From Firmicutes bacterium UBA2598 (lineage in GTDB: Bacteria; Bacillota; PH28-bin88): a stretch of DNA of 64,000 nt. The stretch covers positions 62,001 through 126,000 of the forward strand of contig DDKM01000032.1 in NCBI GenBank assembly GCA_002339345.1, written 5' to 3'. Of the stretch, positions 34,709-42,879 are shown one piece after another. The position numbers and the translations under genes were made by a program. The first letter of the stretch is position 1, and every line of letters begins with the position of its first letter. The notes beneath the pieces are model-generated. The model ran no database searches. It saw only the letters and a program-made list of their open reading frames with translations, and was not told the DNA's origin.

Positions 34709-36019
34709 CTAGTTCTTGGGTCGGCGGTCAATCACTCGCTTGGCCTTACCCTCGCTTCTTTCAATGGTTTTCGGCTCCACCAGTTTTACCTTCACGGTAA
34801 GCCCCAGTGTACTCTCGATTTCCGCACGAATACGGTTTTCCTTGGCCTCCAGCTGCCGTACCTGGTCTGAAAACATCTGTTCGGAAACCTCCACCCACAC
34901 CTCCAGGGTGTCCAGGGTCCCTTCCCTGTCCACAATAAGCATGTAATGGGGTTCGGTTTCACCGATCTCCAGCAACACACTCTCAACTTGGGACGGGAAG
35001 ACATTGACCCCTCGGATGATCAGCATGTCATCGGTCCGGCCGCTTACCCGCCGCATCCGCACATGGGTACGCCCACAACTGCAGGGTTCCACGCTGAGCA
35101 TGGAGATATCCCTGGTCCGGTACCGGATTACCGGTAGGGCTTCTTTGGTCAAGGAGGTAAACACCAGTTCGCCAGGAGTGCCGTAGGGCAGCGGCTCGCC
35201 GGTGTCCGGATCGATAATCTCCGGCAGGAAGTGGTCCTCCCAAATGTGCAGCCCGTTTTTCTGTTCACACTCAATGGAAACTCCCGGCCCGATCACCTCA
35301 CTCAGGCCGTAGATGTCAATGGCGCTGATCCCCAGTTTCTTTTCAATTTCCTTACGCATATTGTCCGACCAGGGCTCCGCTCCGAAGATGCCGCACTTTA
35401 GCCGGAGATCCCCCGGGGTGAGTCCCATTTCCCGTATGACTTCCGCCAGGAAGAGGGCGTAGGAGGGGGTACAGGTAAGCACCGTGCTGCCATAATCCTT
35501 CATGATCATCACTTGACGCTTGGTATTGCCGCCGGAAATGGGGATCACCGAAGCCCCCAGTCGTTCCGCGCCATAGTGAACCCCCAAGCCGCCGGTAAAC
35601 AGGCCGTATCCGTAAGCGTTATGGATGACATCATCCTTCGTTGCCCCGCCACATACCAGGGATCGGGCCATCAGTTCTGACCAGGTATTGATATCCTGCC
35701 GGGTATACCCCACAACGGTAGGCTTTCCTGTGGTGCCCGAGGAAGAGTGAATCCGCACTATCTCGCTCAACGGCACTGCAAACATCCCGTATGGGTAGTT
35801 GTCGCGCAGATCCTGTTTGGTGGTAAAGGGTAACTTTTTCAAATCCTCCAGGCTGCGAATATCCCCTGGTTCCACGCCGGCCTGTTGCATGGCCCTGCGG
35901 TAATGGGGCACATTATAATAGGCGCGCTCCACCGTGACCTGCAGCCGCTCCAGTTGCAGTTGACCCAGTTCTTCCCGGGCCATGGTTTCATACCGGGTAT
36001 TCCAGTACAAATTTACCAC
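34709..36019 (-). CDS. paaK: Phenylacetate-CoA ligase
   Basis: AMP-forming ligase that activates phenylacetate (or indoleacetate and other aryl acids) to its CoA thioester. The ATP-binding motif [15 protein letters not shown] (core SSGTTGKPT) lies near residue 95, and [16 protein letters not shown] and the C-terminal domain ending KAKRVIDRR are present. Length 436 residues. GTG 36019 lies close to GGGAGA, so TTG 36010 is an alternative start. Together with the ACT protein and the aminotransferase gene it suggests fermentation of aromatic amino acids through aryl-pyruvate and aryl-acetate. Confidence 0.93.
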   Translation of the reverse strand: MVNLYWNTRYETMAREELGQLQLERLQVTVERAYYNVPHYRRAMQQAGVEPGDIRSLEDLKKLPFTTKQDLRDNYPYGMFAVPLSEIVRIHSSSGTTGKPTVVGYTRQDINTWSELMARSLVCGGATKDDVIHNAYGYGLFTGGLGVHYGAERLGASVIPISGGNTKRQVMIMKDYGSTVLTCTPSYALFLAEVIREMGLTPGDLRLKCGIFGAEPWSDNMRKEIEKKLGISAIDIYGLSEVIGPGVSIECEQKNGLHIWEDHFLPEIIDPDTGEPLPYGTPGELVFTSLTKEALPVIRYRTRDISMLSVEPCSCGRTHVRMRRVSGRTDDMLIIRGVNVFPSQVESVLLEIGETEPHYMLIVDREGTLDTLEVWVEVSEQMFSDQVRQLEAKENRIRAEIESTLGLTVKVKLVEPKTIERSEGKAKRVIDRRPKN

Positions 36020-36148
36020 TCTCCCACCATCACAGTTGTGAATAAATTACAATTATTCTACGTCCACCCTCGTGATCCTGCTAAATGATGATAAGAACAA
36101 ACCGCTTGTAAATATCATCCATCACCTTCTCTCACCATAGTGAAAAGA

Positions 36149-36178
36149 CGATCCATATGGATAATTCCACATGGATCG
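36149..36178. repeat. Inverted repeat upstream of paaK
   Basis: CGATCCAT (36149-36156) pairs with ATGGATCG (36171-36178). It has no T run. The gap 36020-36286 holds no gene I can support; this repeat may be an operator for paaK or the end structure of the gltB-like transcript. Confidence 0.4.
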
Positions 36179-36286
36179 CCTGCCCCCTGTCACTCAACAG
36201 AAATATTTAAACCGTCTTTTTCCAAGAAAGTTTTTTGTAAAAACCATCGGTGGGCATGTTGGCGTGGCAGGCAGGATTTGCCCCCT

Positions 36287-37864
36287 TTAACCGAGGATGC
36301 TTTCCACTTCTTCGGCATCCGCCTCCATAATGTACCGCACTCCTGTTATCTCAGCAGCTTCCCGGGTCAATGCAGCCACGTCATCCCTAGTGATGTACTC
36401 CAGGCTGAACTTGCGGGCACCGCACATGAACTGGCGCAAGCCCTGGGCCAACCGCTCGAAATAACTGTAAACACCAATGGCCCCCACCGGCAGGCGGTCA
36501 AAGTCGCCGCCCAGCTTGTTTTTGAGTTCGGTGGCAAATATGAACACCTGTTCCAGCTGCTCCCCGTATTTCTTGTACTCGGCGGGGACGGAACCCTCCC
36601 TGATTTTTTCCCCGACCACCTTGCCCACCATGGCAGCAGCCAGCGGAGACCGGGCCATGCCGATCATTTTCACATGGGGTGCACTGAGGGCAAAACCCTT
36701 AAACATGTGGTCCTCCAGGGTAAAGCCGCCAGCGATGGCCACATCAGGTACATAGGCACCCTTGGCCGCCAGGCGATCCAGGTACTTGGTCAATAGACCC
36801 TGGATGTAAACGGTGGGTACACCCCACTCATTCATCATCCGCCATGGGCTCATACCGGTACCGCCGCCGGCACCGTCAACGGTGAGCAGGTCGATTTTGG
36901 CATCGGACGCGAATTTAACCGCCCTGGCCAGGTCAGCCGGCCGGTAGGCACCGGTTTTCAGGAATACATACTTGGCACCGGCCTTGCGCAGCTGTTCCAC
37001 CCGGGCATGGAAGGATTCTTCAGTTACCATGCCAACCCGGGAATGACGCTCAAATTCGCTAAAAGCCCCGACCCTATAGGCCTCCTGCACCGTGGCGTCT
37101 TCGGGATCCGGTAGCACGATGTAACCACGGCTCTTCAGCTGTAGCGCCCTTTCCAGGGAGTTCAACTTAACTTCGCCGCCAATATCTTTGGCACCCTGAC
37201 CCCACTTAATTTCCACTGCCTCCACACCCAGTTTTTCCAGGGCATATTCCTGCACGCCAAGGGCGGTGTCCTCCACGTTGGCCTGTACGGCGATAAAACC
37301 ATAGCCGTTATACCAGTCCTGGAAGGCCCTGATGCGCTTCTCCAGGTTGGGGGATTTGATGACCCGGCCATTTTTAATTTCGGAATTGGGGTCCATGGCA
37401 CAAACGTTTTCACCGATGGCTATCCCCACACCGGAAATGGCTGCCCCTGCCGCCAGGTGATCCCAGTTATCCGCAGCTACGTTGGTGGAGCCCATGGCTG
37501 CGATGACAATGGGTAGGCGTACTTTGATTTTGTTGGTGGCTCCAATGGCGGTCTCCAGGTTAACAGCTGGGAAGATGGCCTTGTCACTATCCGCCTCGAT
37601 ACCTACGGCACCAACCGCCGTACCCATGATGTTAAAATGGGAATAATCCACCGGGTAATCCTTCTGAGAAGCGGAGGTTGTTTTACCAAAGGGCTGGGGA
37701 TATAGCACCTCTTTTCCCCGGACCGCTGATTTCCCAATTTCACAGAGACCGGGACAGCCGTCCAGACACGTTACACACATTCCGCTAAAAGGACAATAAT
37801 TCCCCTTGAGGCGATGTCTGGTTAAGGTCGCCTCACTGGCATTCACGCCCACACTATAGGTCAT
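36287..37864 (-). CDS. Glutamate synthase-like FMN/iron-sulfur protein (GltB central-domain type)
   Basis: Resembles the stand-alone FMN-binding domain of glutamate synthase large subunits found in archaea and clostridia. The N-terminus has a ferredoxin-like cysteine group (CPFSGMCVTCLDGCPGLC). The FMN/2-oxoglutarate region is recognised by VEIKWGQGAKDIGG, LLTVDGAGGGTGMSPWRMMNEWG (core DGAGGGTGMSP) and AGGFTLEDH. Length 525 residues. The glutaminase and GXGXG domains of full GltB are absent, so an ammonia-transferring partner must be encoded elsewhere. It follows glnA on the same strand, forming an ammonia-assimilation pair. Confidence 0.88.
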   Translation of the reverse strand: MTYSVGVNASEATLTRHRLKGNYCPFSGMCVTCLDGCPGLCEIGKSAVRGKEVLYPQPFGKTTSASQKDYPVDYSHFNIMGTAVGAVGIEADSDKAIFPAVNLETAIGATNKIKVRLPIVIAAMGSTNVAADNWDHLAAGAAISGVGIAIGENVCAMDPNSEIKNGRVIKSPNLEKRIRAFQDWYNGYGFIAVQANVEDTALGVQEYALEKLGVEAVEIKWGQGAKDIGGEVKLNSLERALQLKSRGYIVLPDPEDATVQEAYRVGAFSEFERHSRVGMVTEESFHARVEQLRKAGAKYVFLKTGAYRPADLARAVKFASDAKIDLLTVDGAGGGTGMSPWRMMNEWGVPTVYIQGLLTKYLDRLAAKGAYVPDVAIAGGFTLEDHMFKGFALSAPHVKMIGMARSPLAAAMVGKVVGEKIREGSVPAEYKKYGEQLEQVFIFATELKNKLGGDFDRLPVGAIGVYSYFERLAQGLRQFMCGARKFSLEYITRDDVAALTREAAEITGVRYIMEADAEEVESILG

Positions 37865-37917
37865 TTTCTACCATCCTCCTGTTTCTCTCCCATTTTTTCT
37901 CTCTTTTTTTGTTCAAG

Positions 37918-37955
37918 TATGTCCCTTGGCTGCAAATATGTCCCTTGGCTGCAAA
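37918..37955. repeat. Perfect 19-bp tandem duplication upstream of the gltB-like gene
   Basis: The unit TATGTCCCTTGGCTGCAAA occurs twice with no spacing (37918-37936 and 37937-37955), 54-91 bases before the start of the glutamate-synthase-like gene. Nineteen bases is close to two helical turns. Possible tandem regulator sites or slippage. Confidence 0.8.
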
Positions 37956-38038
37956 GCAATCCTTGACCGTAGGCAGGTCAACCCCGTTCTCCCCCGGGGT
38001 TTGTGCATTCACCTCCCAGCTGAAATTTAAACTCTGTC

Positions 38039-39367
38039 CTAAAAAATCCCCAGGTACTCCCTCAACTCCCAGGGATGGACATTGTTTTGGTAGCGCTCCC
38101 ATTCCTGCCGCTTGGCCTTGGCAAACCGCTGGTAGATATACTCTCCCAATGTCTCCCTGATCAACTGATCAGCCTCCAGCTCATCCAGGGCTTCCTGCAG
38201 GTGGCGGGGCAAACACCCGACCTGTAAGGCTTCCCGCTGGCTGTTGTCCATCTGGAAAAGATTTTCCGCAACAGGTGGAGGAGGTGGCGCTCCTCTGGCA
38301 ATCCCATCCATTCCCGCCTCAATCATGGACGCCAGGGCCAGGTAAGGGTTACAGGCGGGATCCGGATTGCGCACCTCCACCCTGGTCTGCTCACCCCGGT
38401 GGGCAGGGACCCGGATGACGGTGTTGCGGTTATGCTCCGACCAGGCCACATAGGTGGGGGACAAATCCCCAGGCACCAGTCGCTTGTAGGAGTTTACCGT
38501 GGGATTGGTAAGGGCGGTGATGGCCTGGATATGGGCAAGCATACCGCCGATGAAAAACCGTGCTTCATCACTCAAACCCATGGGTTGTGCGGCAGCAAAA
38601 AGGGCGTTGCCGCCACCCAGCCGGTCCAGGGAAATATGCCAGTGGAGGGCGGAACCGGGCATCCCGTTGATGGGTTTGGGCATAAAGGATGCGTACAGCC
38701 CGTGGCGCTGGGCAATGGTGCGTACCACAAACTTGAAGGTGACCACCTTGTCTGCCATCCCCAGGGCATGCTCTTGCTTGAGTACGATCTCGTGTTGCCC
38801 ATGTCCCAACTCGTGGTGGCTGGACCCGATTTCGAAATCCATTTCCTCCAGAGTCAGCACCATGTCCCGCCTGGCGTTCTCCCCCTGGTCCACGGGGGTG
38901 AGGTCACAAAAACCCGCCCGGTCATGGGTATCGGTGGTGGGGTTGCCCTTTTCATCGGTGTGAAAAAGGTAAAACTCCGCTTCTGTACCTACCCTGGCGG
39001 TAAATCCCCGGCGGGCAGCCCTTTCCAACACCTTTTTCAGTACATTCCGGGAACACCCGGGATAGGGAGTGCCGTCGGGATTGGCGACATCACAAATCAG
39101 CCTGGCCACCGCACCTTCCCTGGGCCGCCATGGAAACACCACAAAGGTGGATGGTTCCGGTAAAAGGACAATATCCCGTTCCCGGTTACGCACCTGGCCC
39201 TCCACCACCGAACTGTCAAAGATCATTTCCCCGGCTAAAATCCGCGGGAGATCCTCCACGGTGACGGCGATATTTTTCAACATCCCAAAAATATCGGTAA
39301 ATTGCAACCGGATGAACTTGACGTTACTTTCCCTCGCCTTTTCCAGGACATCCTCCCTGGTGTACAT
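38039..39367 (-). CDS. glnA: Glutamine synthetase, type I
   Basis: ATP-dependent synthesis of glutamine from glutamate and ammonia. Length 442 residues from ATG 39367, the start that begins the conserved MYTREDVLEKA and follows GAGGTG; the long in-frame extension upstream would run through the regulatory leader and is rejected. Family motifs include VGTEAEFYLF, SSHHELGHGQHEI (core HHELGHGQHE), the NGMPGSALHWHISL substrate loop (core PGSALHWH) and NPTVNSYKRL. The adenylylation tyrosine segment of enteric enzymes is not evident. Regulated through the ANTAR-type leader directly upstream. Confidence 0.96.
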   Translation of the reverse strand: MYTREDVLEKARESNVKFIRLQFTDIFGMLKNIAVTVEDLPRILAGEMIFDSSVVEGQVRNRERDIVLLPEPSTFVVFPWRPREGAVARLICDVANPDGTPYPGCSRNVLKKVLERAARRGFTARVGTEAEFYLFHTDEKGNPTTDTHDRAGFCDLTPVDQGENARRDMVLTLEEMDFEIGSSHHELGHGQHEIVLKQEHALGMADKVVTFKFVVRTIAQRHGLYASFMPKPINGMPGSALHWHISLDRLGGGNALFAAAQPMGLSDEARFFIGGMLAHIQAITALTNPTVNSYKRLVPGDLSPTYVAWSEHNRNTVIRVPAHRGEQTRVEVRNPDPACNPYLALASMIEAGMDGIARGAPPPPPVAENLFQMDNSQREALQVGCLPRHLQEALDELEADQLIRETLGEYIYQRFAKAKRQEWERYQNNVHPWELREYLGIF

Positions 39368-39393
39368 CACTGTCAACACCTCACATACCTTGG

Positions 39394-39447
39394 AAAATAA
39401 AAACCCTCCAAAGACAGGTGAATAGTTTACGCACCTGGCTTTGGAGG
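39394..39447 (-). terminator. Attenuator terminator in the glnA leader
   Basis: On minus, CCTCCAAAG (39447-39439) and CAGGTG pair with CACCTG and CTTTGGAGG (39413-39405), giving a stem of more than 15 pairs followed by a T-rich run at 39404-39394. It lies inside the transcript before glnA, so it must be bypassed for expression. Confidence 0.9.
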
Positions 39448-39479
39448 ACGCCGTTGCCCTCATCAATATACCGCTATTG
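39444..39479 (-). promoter_or_regulatory. ANTAR-type two-hairpin antitermination leader of glnA
   Basis: On minus, the second hairpin is GAGGGC-AACGGC-GTCCTC (39461-39444): six pairs and a hexaloop with A at position 1 and G at position 4, the ANTAR-target signature. Its 3' arm shares GAGG/CCTC with the terminator arm, so the two folds exclude each other. The first hairpin (39479-39464) is CAATA-GCGGTA-TATTG, with G but not A at the key loop positions. An ANTAR response regulator is encoded just upstream. Confidence 0.8.
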
Positions 39480-39485
39480 TCGCTA

Positions 39486-39514
39486 ATTATAGCAAATAAA
39501 GTGTTGTGTTCCAA
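39486..39514 (-). promoter_or_regulatory. glnA promoter
   Basis: On minus, TTGGAA (39514-39509), a 17-base spacer and a perfect TATAAT (39491-39486). Start of transcription near 39479 places hairpin 1 at the very 5' end of the leader. Confidence 0.85.
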
Positions 39515-39525
39515 TTAGTAATTAT

Positions 39526-39546
39526 AAAAGTATACTGTATACTTTT
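39526..39546. promoter_or_regulatory. Perfect 21-bp palindrome upstream of the glnA promoter
   Basis: AAAAGTATAC-T-GTATACTTTT is a perfect 10-1-10 palindrome, 12 bases upstream of the -35 box. A dimeric regulator site is likely; it could also act as a terminator for the ANTAR gene on minus. Confidence 0.65.
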
Positions 39547-39594
39547 TCCCAGTTCCTTTCACCTTGTACGGCCCTTATTGGCCATTGGCGCCCT

Positions 39595-40170
39595 TCACGG
39601 CAAGCCACCCTTCAAGAAGGTTTTGGCAATCTTATCAATTGATACACAACGGTCCATGGCCAGCTTGCGTAAATGCTGGTATGCCTCCTGTTCACTCCAA
39701 CCTGTTTTTTGCATCAAAAGCCCTTTGGCCTTTTCCACCAGTTTCCTGTTCTCCAGGCTTTCCCGCAAGGATCGGTTATCCTGCTCCAAACGAATCACCC
39801 TCTGAAAGGCAGACCAAGCCATCACCACTTCCGGCAGCAGGGTGGTCTCCGTCACCGGTTTGACCAGCAAACCGTAAACACCGGCCGCCCGGGCCCGCTC
39901 TAGTAACCCCCAGTAATCCCCGCTGAGTAAAAGTAGCACCGGGGCAACCCGTTGTTCATCCAGCACCCGTGCCACCTCCAGACCGTCCCTGACAGGCAAG
40001 GCGTGATCCAGAATCACCAGATCCGGCTGTCTGCTAAAAGCTAGCTGGGAGGCTGTCCGTCCATCACCGGCTTCCGCCACAAGGCTGTGACCGGCCCGAA
40101 CCAGAAGATCCTTCACGTTTTTCCTTTCCTGTACATCGGCGTCTGCCAGCAGGATTCGCAAACCGTACAT
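39595..40170 (-). CDS. ANTAR-domain response regulator (antiterminator)
   Basis: Receiver domain at residues 1-120 (RILLADADVQE, phospho-Asp in DLVILDHALPV), then a coiled linker and an ANTAR RNA-binding domain at the C-terminus (KLVEKAKGLLMQKTGWSEQEAYQHLRKLAMDR, core AKGLLMQKTGWSE). ANTAR proteins bind paired hexaloop hairpins and prevent terminator formation. ATG 40170 is chosen over GTG 40179 for spacing from GAAGGTG. Its gene lies directly before glnA, whose leader carries the matching RNA signal, so it very likely controls glutamine synthetase. The kinase partner is not in the window. Confidence 0.93.
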   Translation of the reverse strand: MYGLRILLADADVQERKNVKDLLVRAGHSLVAEAGDGRTASQLAFSRQPDLVILDHALPVRDGLEVARVLDEQRVAPVLLLLSGDYWGLLERARAAGVYGLLVKPVTETTLLPEVVMAWSAFQRVIRLEQDNRSLRESLENRKLVEKAKGLLMQKTGWSEQEAYQHLRKLAMDRCVSIDKIAKTFLKGGLP

Positions 40171-40273
40171 AAACCGCACCTTCGCGCTGCAATTTAACCA
40201 TTATTCTATCATGAACCTCCCCCTGGTAAAACCCATCATGCAAAAAATGACAAATGCCCACCCCTTGCCGAAC

Positions 40274-41692
40274 TCAGGCGGGCTCTCCACCGGCGCGGAC
40301 GGGCCGGCGGGAATTGCGTTTCCCGTCATATGAAAACACTGTGCCCTTCCCTTCCACCACCGTTTCCAGGTGTACCGGGCGGCCCCAAAGCAAGTAGACA
40401 TGGGGCATGGTCTTTTCCAGATACGGTAGATCCAATTCCACACCCTCGTACCGGTGCTGCAGGTACAACTCTCCCCGGTGGTTGTAATCACCATCCACCA
40501 CCACGATGGATGGAAATCCGCCGTTAATCCTGGCCTCCACCAGTCCCTCGCGCACCTTCTCCCAGTTCTTTTCCGTCACCACCCAATCATGGCCCATTTT
40601 TTGATACAGGTAAAGATCCATTTCCTCCACCAGTTCCCTGGTCAGGTAGTTACGCAAGAAAGACACATCATTTTCGCAGGCCCTGACGGTAAAGATCTTG
40701 TCCCGACCTTCTCCCCCCGGACGGCGGAACCGCCGGCGTTCCTCCTCCGAAGGGTTATCCCACCGTTTTTCAATATCCTCAAATATTTTAACTCCCAACA
40801 AGTAAGGATTGATAGCGGTGCGAGATGGTACAATGACTGAGGCATGCATTTTGGCAAATTCCAGCGCTTCCCCTTCCGGCAGGTCCAGTTCCCTGATAAT
40901 GCGGGTGTGCCAGTAGGTAGCCCACCCTTCATTCATGATCTTGGTCTCCAACTGAGGCCAGAAATAAAGCATCTCTTCTCTGACCATGGCGATGACGTCC
41001 CGCTGCCAGTCCTCCAGGTCCCGGCTATGGGTCATGATGAAATACAGCAGATCCTTTTCCGGTTGGGCAGGCACCTTCCGGGCTGGAACGGGCGGAGAAG
41101 GGGCGGGCGGTTTGCCCAAGTTGAACAGATCATCATAGGGCGTCTCCTCCGGTTCAGCCTGTTCCTGCACAGGTATTCCCTTGACCTGGGGACGGGGTTC
41201 GATGTGTTCCTGGATGGACAGGACGGCATCCAAAAAAATTTCCACTTCCCGCCGGCCGTACTTGTACTCGTATTCCCTGATCCGCCTGGCGTGGACCGAC
41301 ATGCTTTCCAGCATCTGCCGGGAAGTTTTTTTAAAATGGGCATTATTTTTGAAAAAGTCACTGTGGGCCAGCACATGGGCGATAACCAGCTTTTGCTGGA
41401 TGAGGGTATTTCCTTCCAATAAAAAGGCATAGCAGGGGTCAGAGTTGATGACCAGTTCGTAAATACGGCTCAAATTGTAATCATATTGGGTTTTCATGCG
41501 GTGAAAGGCCTTACCGAAGGACCAGTGGGCAAAACGGGCGGGCATACCGTAGGCGCCAAAGGTATAAATAATATCCGCCGGGCATATTTCGAAACGCATA
41601 TCATAAAAATCCAGGCCGAAGCGGCGGGCGATGCCGATAATTTCTTCCACCGCTTTTTCCAAAACCTGCAGTTCCTGGTTATGGTGCATCAT
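40274..41692 (-). CDS. spoVR: SpoVR family protein
   Basis: Length 472 residues, matching the SpoVR/YcgB family, which in Bacillus is needed for normal spore cortex. Recognised from [44 protein letters not shown] N-terminus (visible core [18 protein letters not shown]), [18 protein letters not shown] and [12 protein letters not shown]. Last gene of prkA-yhbH-spoVR, three bases after yhbH. Biochemical role unknown; it acts with the kinase PrkA in several bacteria. Confidence 0.95.
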   Translation of the reverse strand: MMHHNQELQVLEKAVEEIIGIARRFGLDFYDMRFEICPADIIYTFGAYGMPARFAHWSFGKAFHRMKTQYDYNLSRIYELVINSDPCYAFLLEGNTLIQQKLVIAHVLAHSDFFKNNAHFKKTSRQMLESMSVHARRIREYEYKYGRREVEIFLDAVLSIQEHIEPRPQVKGIPVQEQAEPEETPYDDLFNLGKPPAPSPPVPARKVPAQPEKDLLYFIMTHSRDLEDWQRDVIAMVREEMLYFWPQLETKIMNEGWATYWHTRIIRELDLPEGEALEFAKMHASVIVPSRTAINPYLLGVKIFEDIEKRWDNPSEEERRRFRRPGGEGRDKIFTVRACENDVSFLRNYLTRELVEEMDLYLYQKMGHDWVVTEKNWEKVREGLVEARINGGFPSIVVVDGDYNHRGELYLQHRYEGVELDLPYLEKTMPHVYLLWGRPVHLETVVEGKGTVFSYDGKRNSRRPVRAGGEPA

Positions 41693-41695
41693 GGG

Positions 41696-42838
41696 TTAAT
41701 GTTCCTCCCGCTTGAAAAAGGCCCGCAGGGCCGGATAAACTTCCGACTTATCCTTGATGCTGACCGGCACGAAACGGGGATCTTTGATTTTCTTGTAGGT
41801 GCTCATCAGGGTGCTGCTGCGGTAATAGGGGTTGACAATCTCGCCGTATCCGAAAATGTTGCAGACTTCCAGAAGTTCGTTCACCAGTTTCACGCAAAGA
41901 TCATTGTCGGAAGGCAGGTTGTCGCCATCGGAGAAATGAAAGGGATAAATGTTGTAATCAAGGGGGTTGTACCGCTCCGCAATCATTTCCAGGGCCAGTT
42001 GGTACACCGATGAGCACTTGGTGCCGCCGCTTTCACCTTTGGTGAAAAACTCCTCCTCAGTAACCTCCTTGGCCTTGGTATGATGAGCCAGGAAAACAAT
42101 TTGCACCTGCTGGTATTTGGTCCGCAAGAACCGAACCATCCAGAAGAAAAAGCTGCGGGCAATATACTTTTCAAAGGTGCCCATGGAACCGGAGGTGTCC
42201 ATCATGGCAATGACCACCGCACTGGCCTCGTGTTTCGGCACTTCCTCCCATGTTTTATACCGCAAGTCCTCAGGTTTGATGCCGTGCAGGCCGGGATTGC
42301 CCGCCAGGGCGTTGCGCTTGATGGTTTCCAGGATGGTCCGCTTTTTGTCAATGTTGCCCGTCAAGCCGTGTTTGCGGACATCGTTAAAACGGGGGGAAGT
42401 GGCGGAAACCTTTTGCTTGCGGCGGTCCTGCAGGTTGGGCAGTTCCAAATCCTCGAATATCATTTCCGCCAGTTCCTCCAGGGTGACTTCCGTTTCGTAA
42501 TAGTCCACCCCGGGCTGGTCCCCGGCCCCCTTCCCCTTGCCGCTGCCGGCGAAAGCCTGATCACTGCCGATCACGTCCCCCTGTTTGGAGTTCCCTTTAC
42601 CCTGCCCGCCGTGCTTTTGTTTCTGGAAGTTGTAACGAAAACGGTATTCCTCCAGGGAGCGGATGGGAACCTTGATCACCTTCCGGTCATCGGACATGAT
42701 AATACTTTCTTCACTGATGATGTCTGCCAGGTTTTGCTTGATGGCCTCCCGCACCTTTTCCTGGTGGCGCTGCTGGTCCATCTGCCCCCGCCGGTACAGG
42801 GACCAATCTTCCCTGGTGATTAAAAAACTGCCGTCCAC
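41696..42838 (-). CDS. yhbH: YhbH/YeaH family (DUF444) protein
   Basis: About 380 residues with a von Willebrand A-like metal-site motif ([20 protein letters not shown], core MDTSGSMG) in the middle and a basic N-terminus ([20 protein letters not shown] core). The family accompanies PrkA and SpoVR in spore formers (YhbH) and enterics (YeaH). GTG 42838 is chosen because GGGGGGATG precedes it; the TTG at 42862 lies before that site. Cotranscribed with both neighbours. Confidence 0.94.
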   Translation of the reverse strand: MDGSFLITREDWSLYRRGQMDQQRHQEKVREAIKQNLADIISEESIIMSDDRKVIKVPIRSLEEYRFRYNFQKQKHGGQGKGNSKQGDVIGSDQAFAGSGKGKGAGDQPGVDYYETEVTLEELAEMIFEDLELPNLQDRRKQKVSATSPRFNDVRKHGLTGNIDKKRTILETIKRNALAGNPGLHGIKPEDLRYKTWEEVPKHEASAVVIAMMDTSGSMGTFEKYIARSFFFWMVRFLRTKYQQVQIVFLAHHTKAKEVTEEEFFTKGESGGTKCSSVYQLALEMIAERYNPLDYNIYPFHFSDGDNLPSDNDLCVKLVNELLEVCNIFGYGEIVNPYYRSSTLMSTYKKIKDPRFVPVSIKDKSEVYPALRAFFKREEH

Positions 42839-42879
42839 AGAACATCCCCCCAGGATTTCCAATTAATGGCCCGAGGACA

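Noticed and set aside
34709..36019. paaK as part of an aerobic phenylacetate (paa) degradation cluster
   Set aside because: No paaABCDE or later pathway genes are near; the ACT and aminotransferase neighbours fit anaerobic amino-acid use.
37854..38102. 82-codon frame on minus overlapping the start of the gltB-like gene
   Set aside because: It begins inside glnA, contains the tandem repeat and ends in Lys/Glu-rich sequence made by the purine-rich ribosome binding region; no recognisable fold.
39368..39514. N-terminal extension of glutamine synthetase
   Set aside because: The extra 49 codons run through the -10 to terminator region and resemble no GlnA; ATG 39367 starts the conserved domain.
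39564..39863. Plus-strand frames opposite the ANTAR regulator
   Set aside because: They have no ribosome binding sites or family features and are explained by the antisense of a conserved receiver and ANTAR protein.
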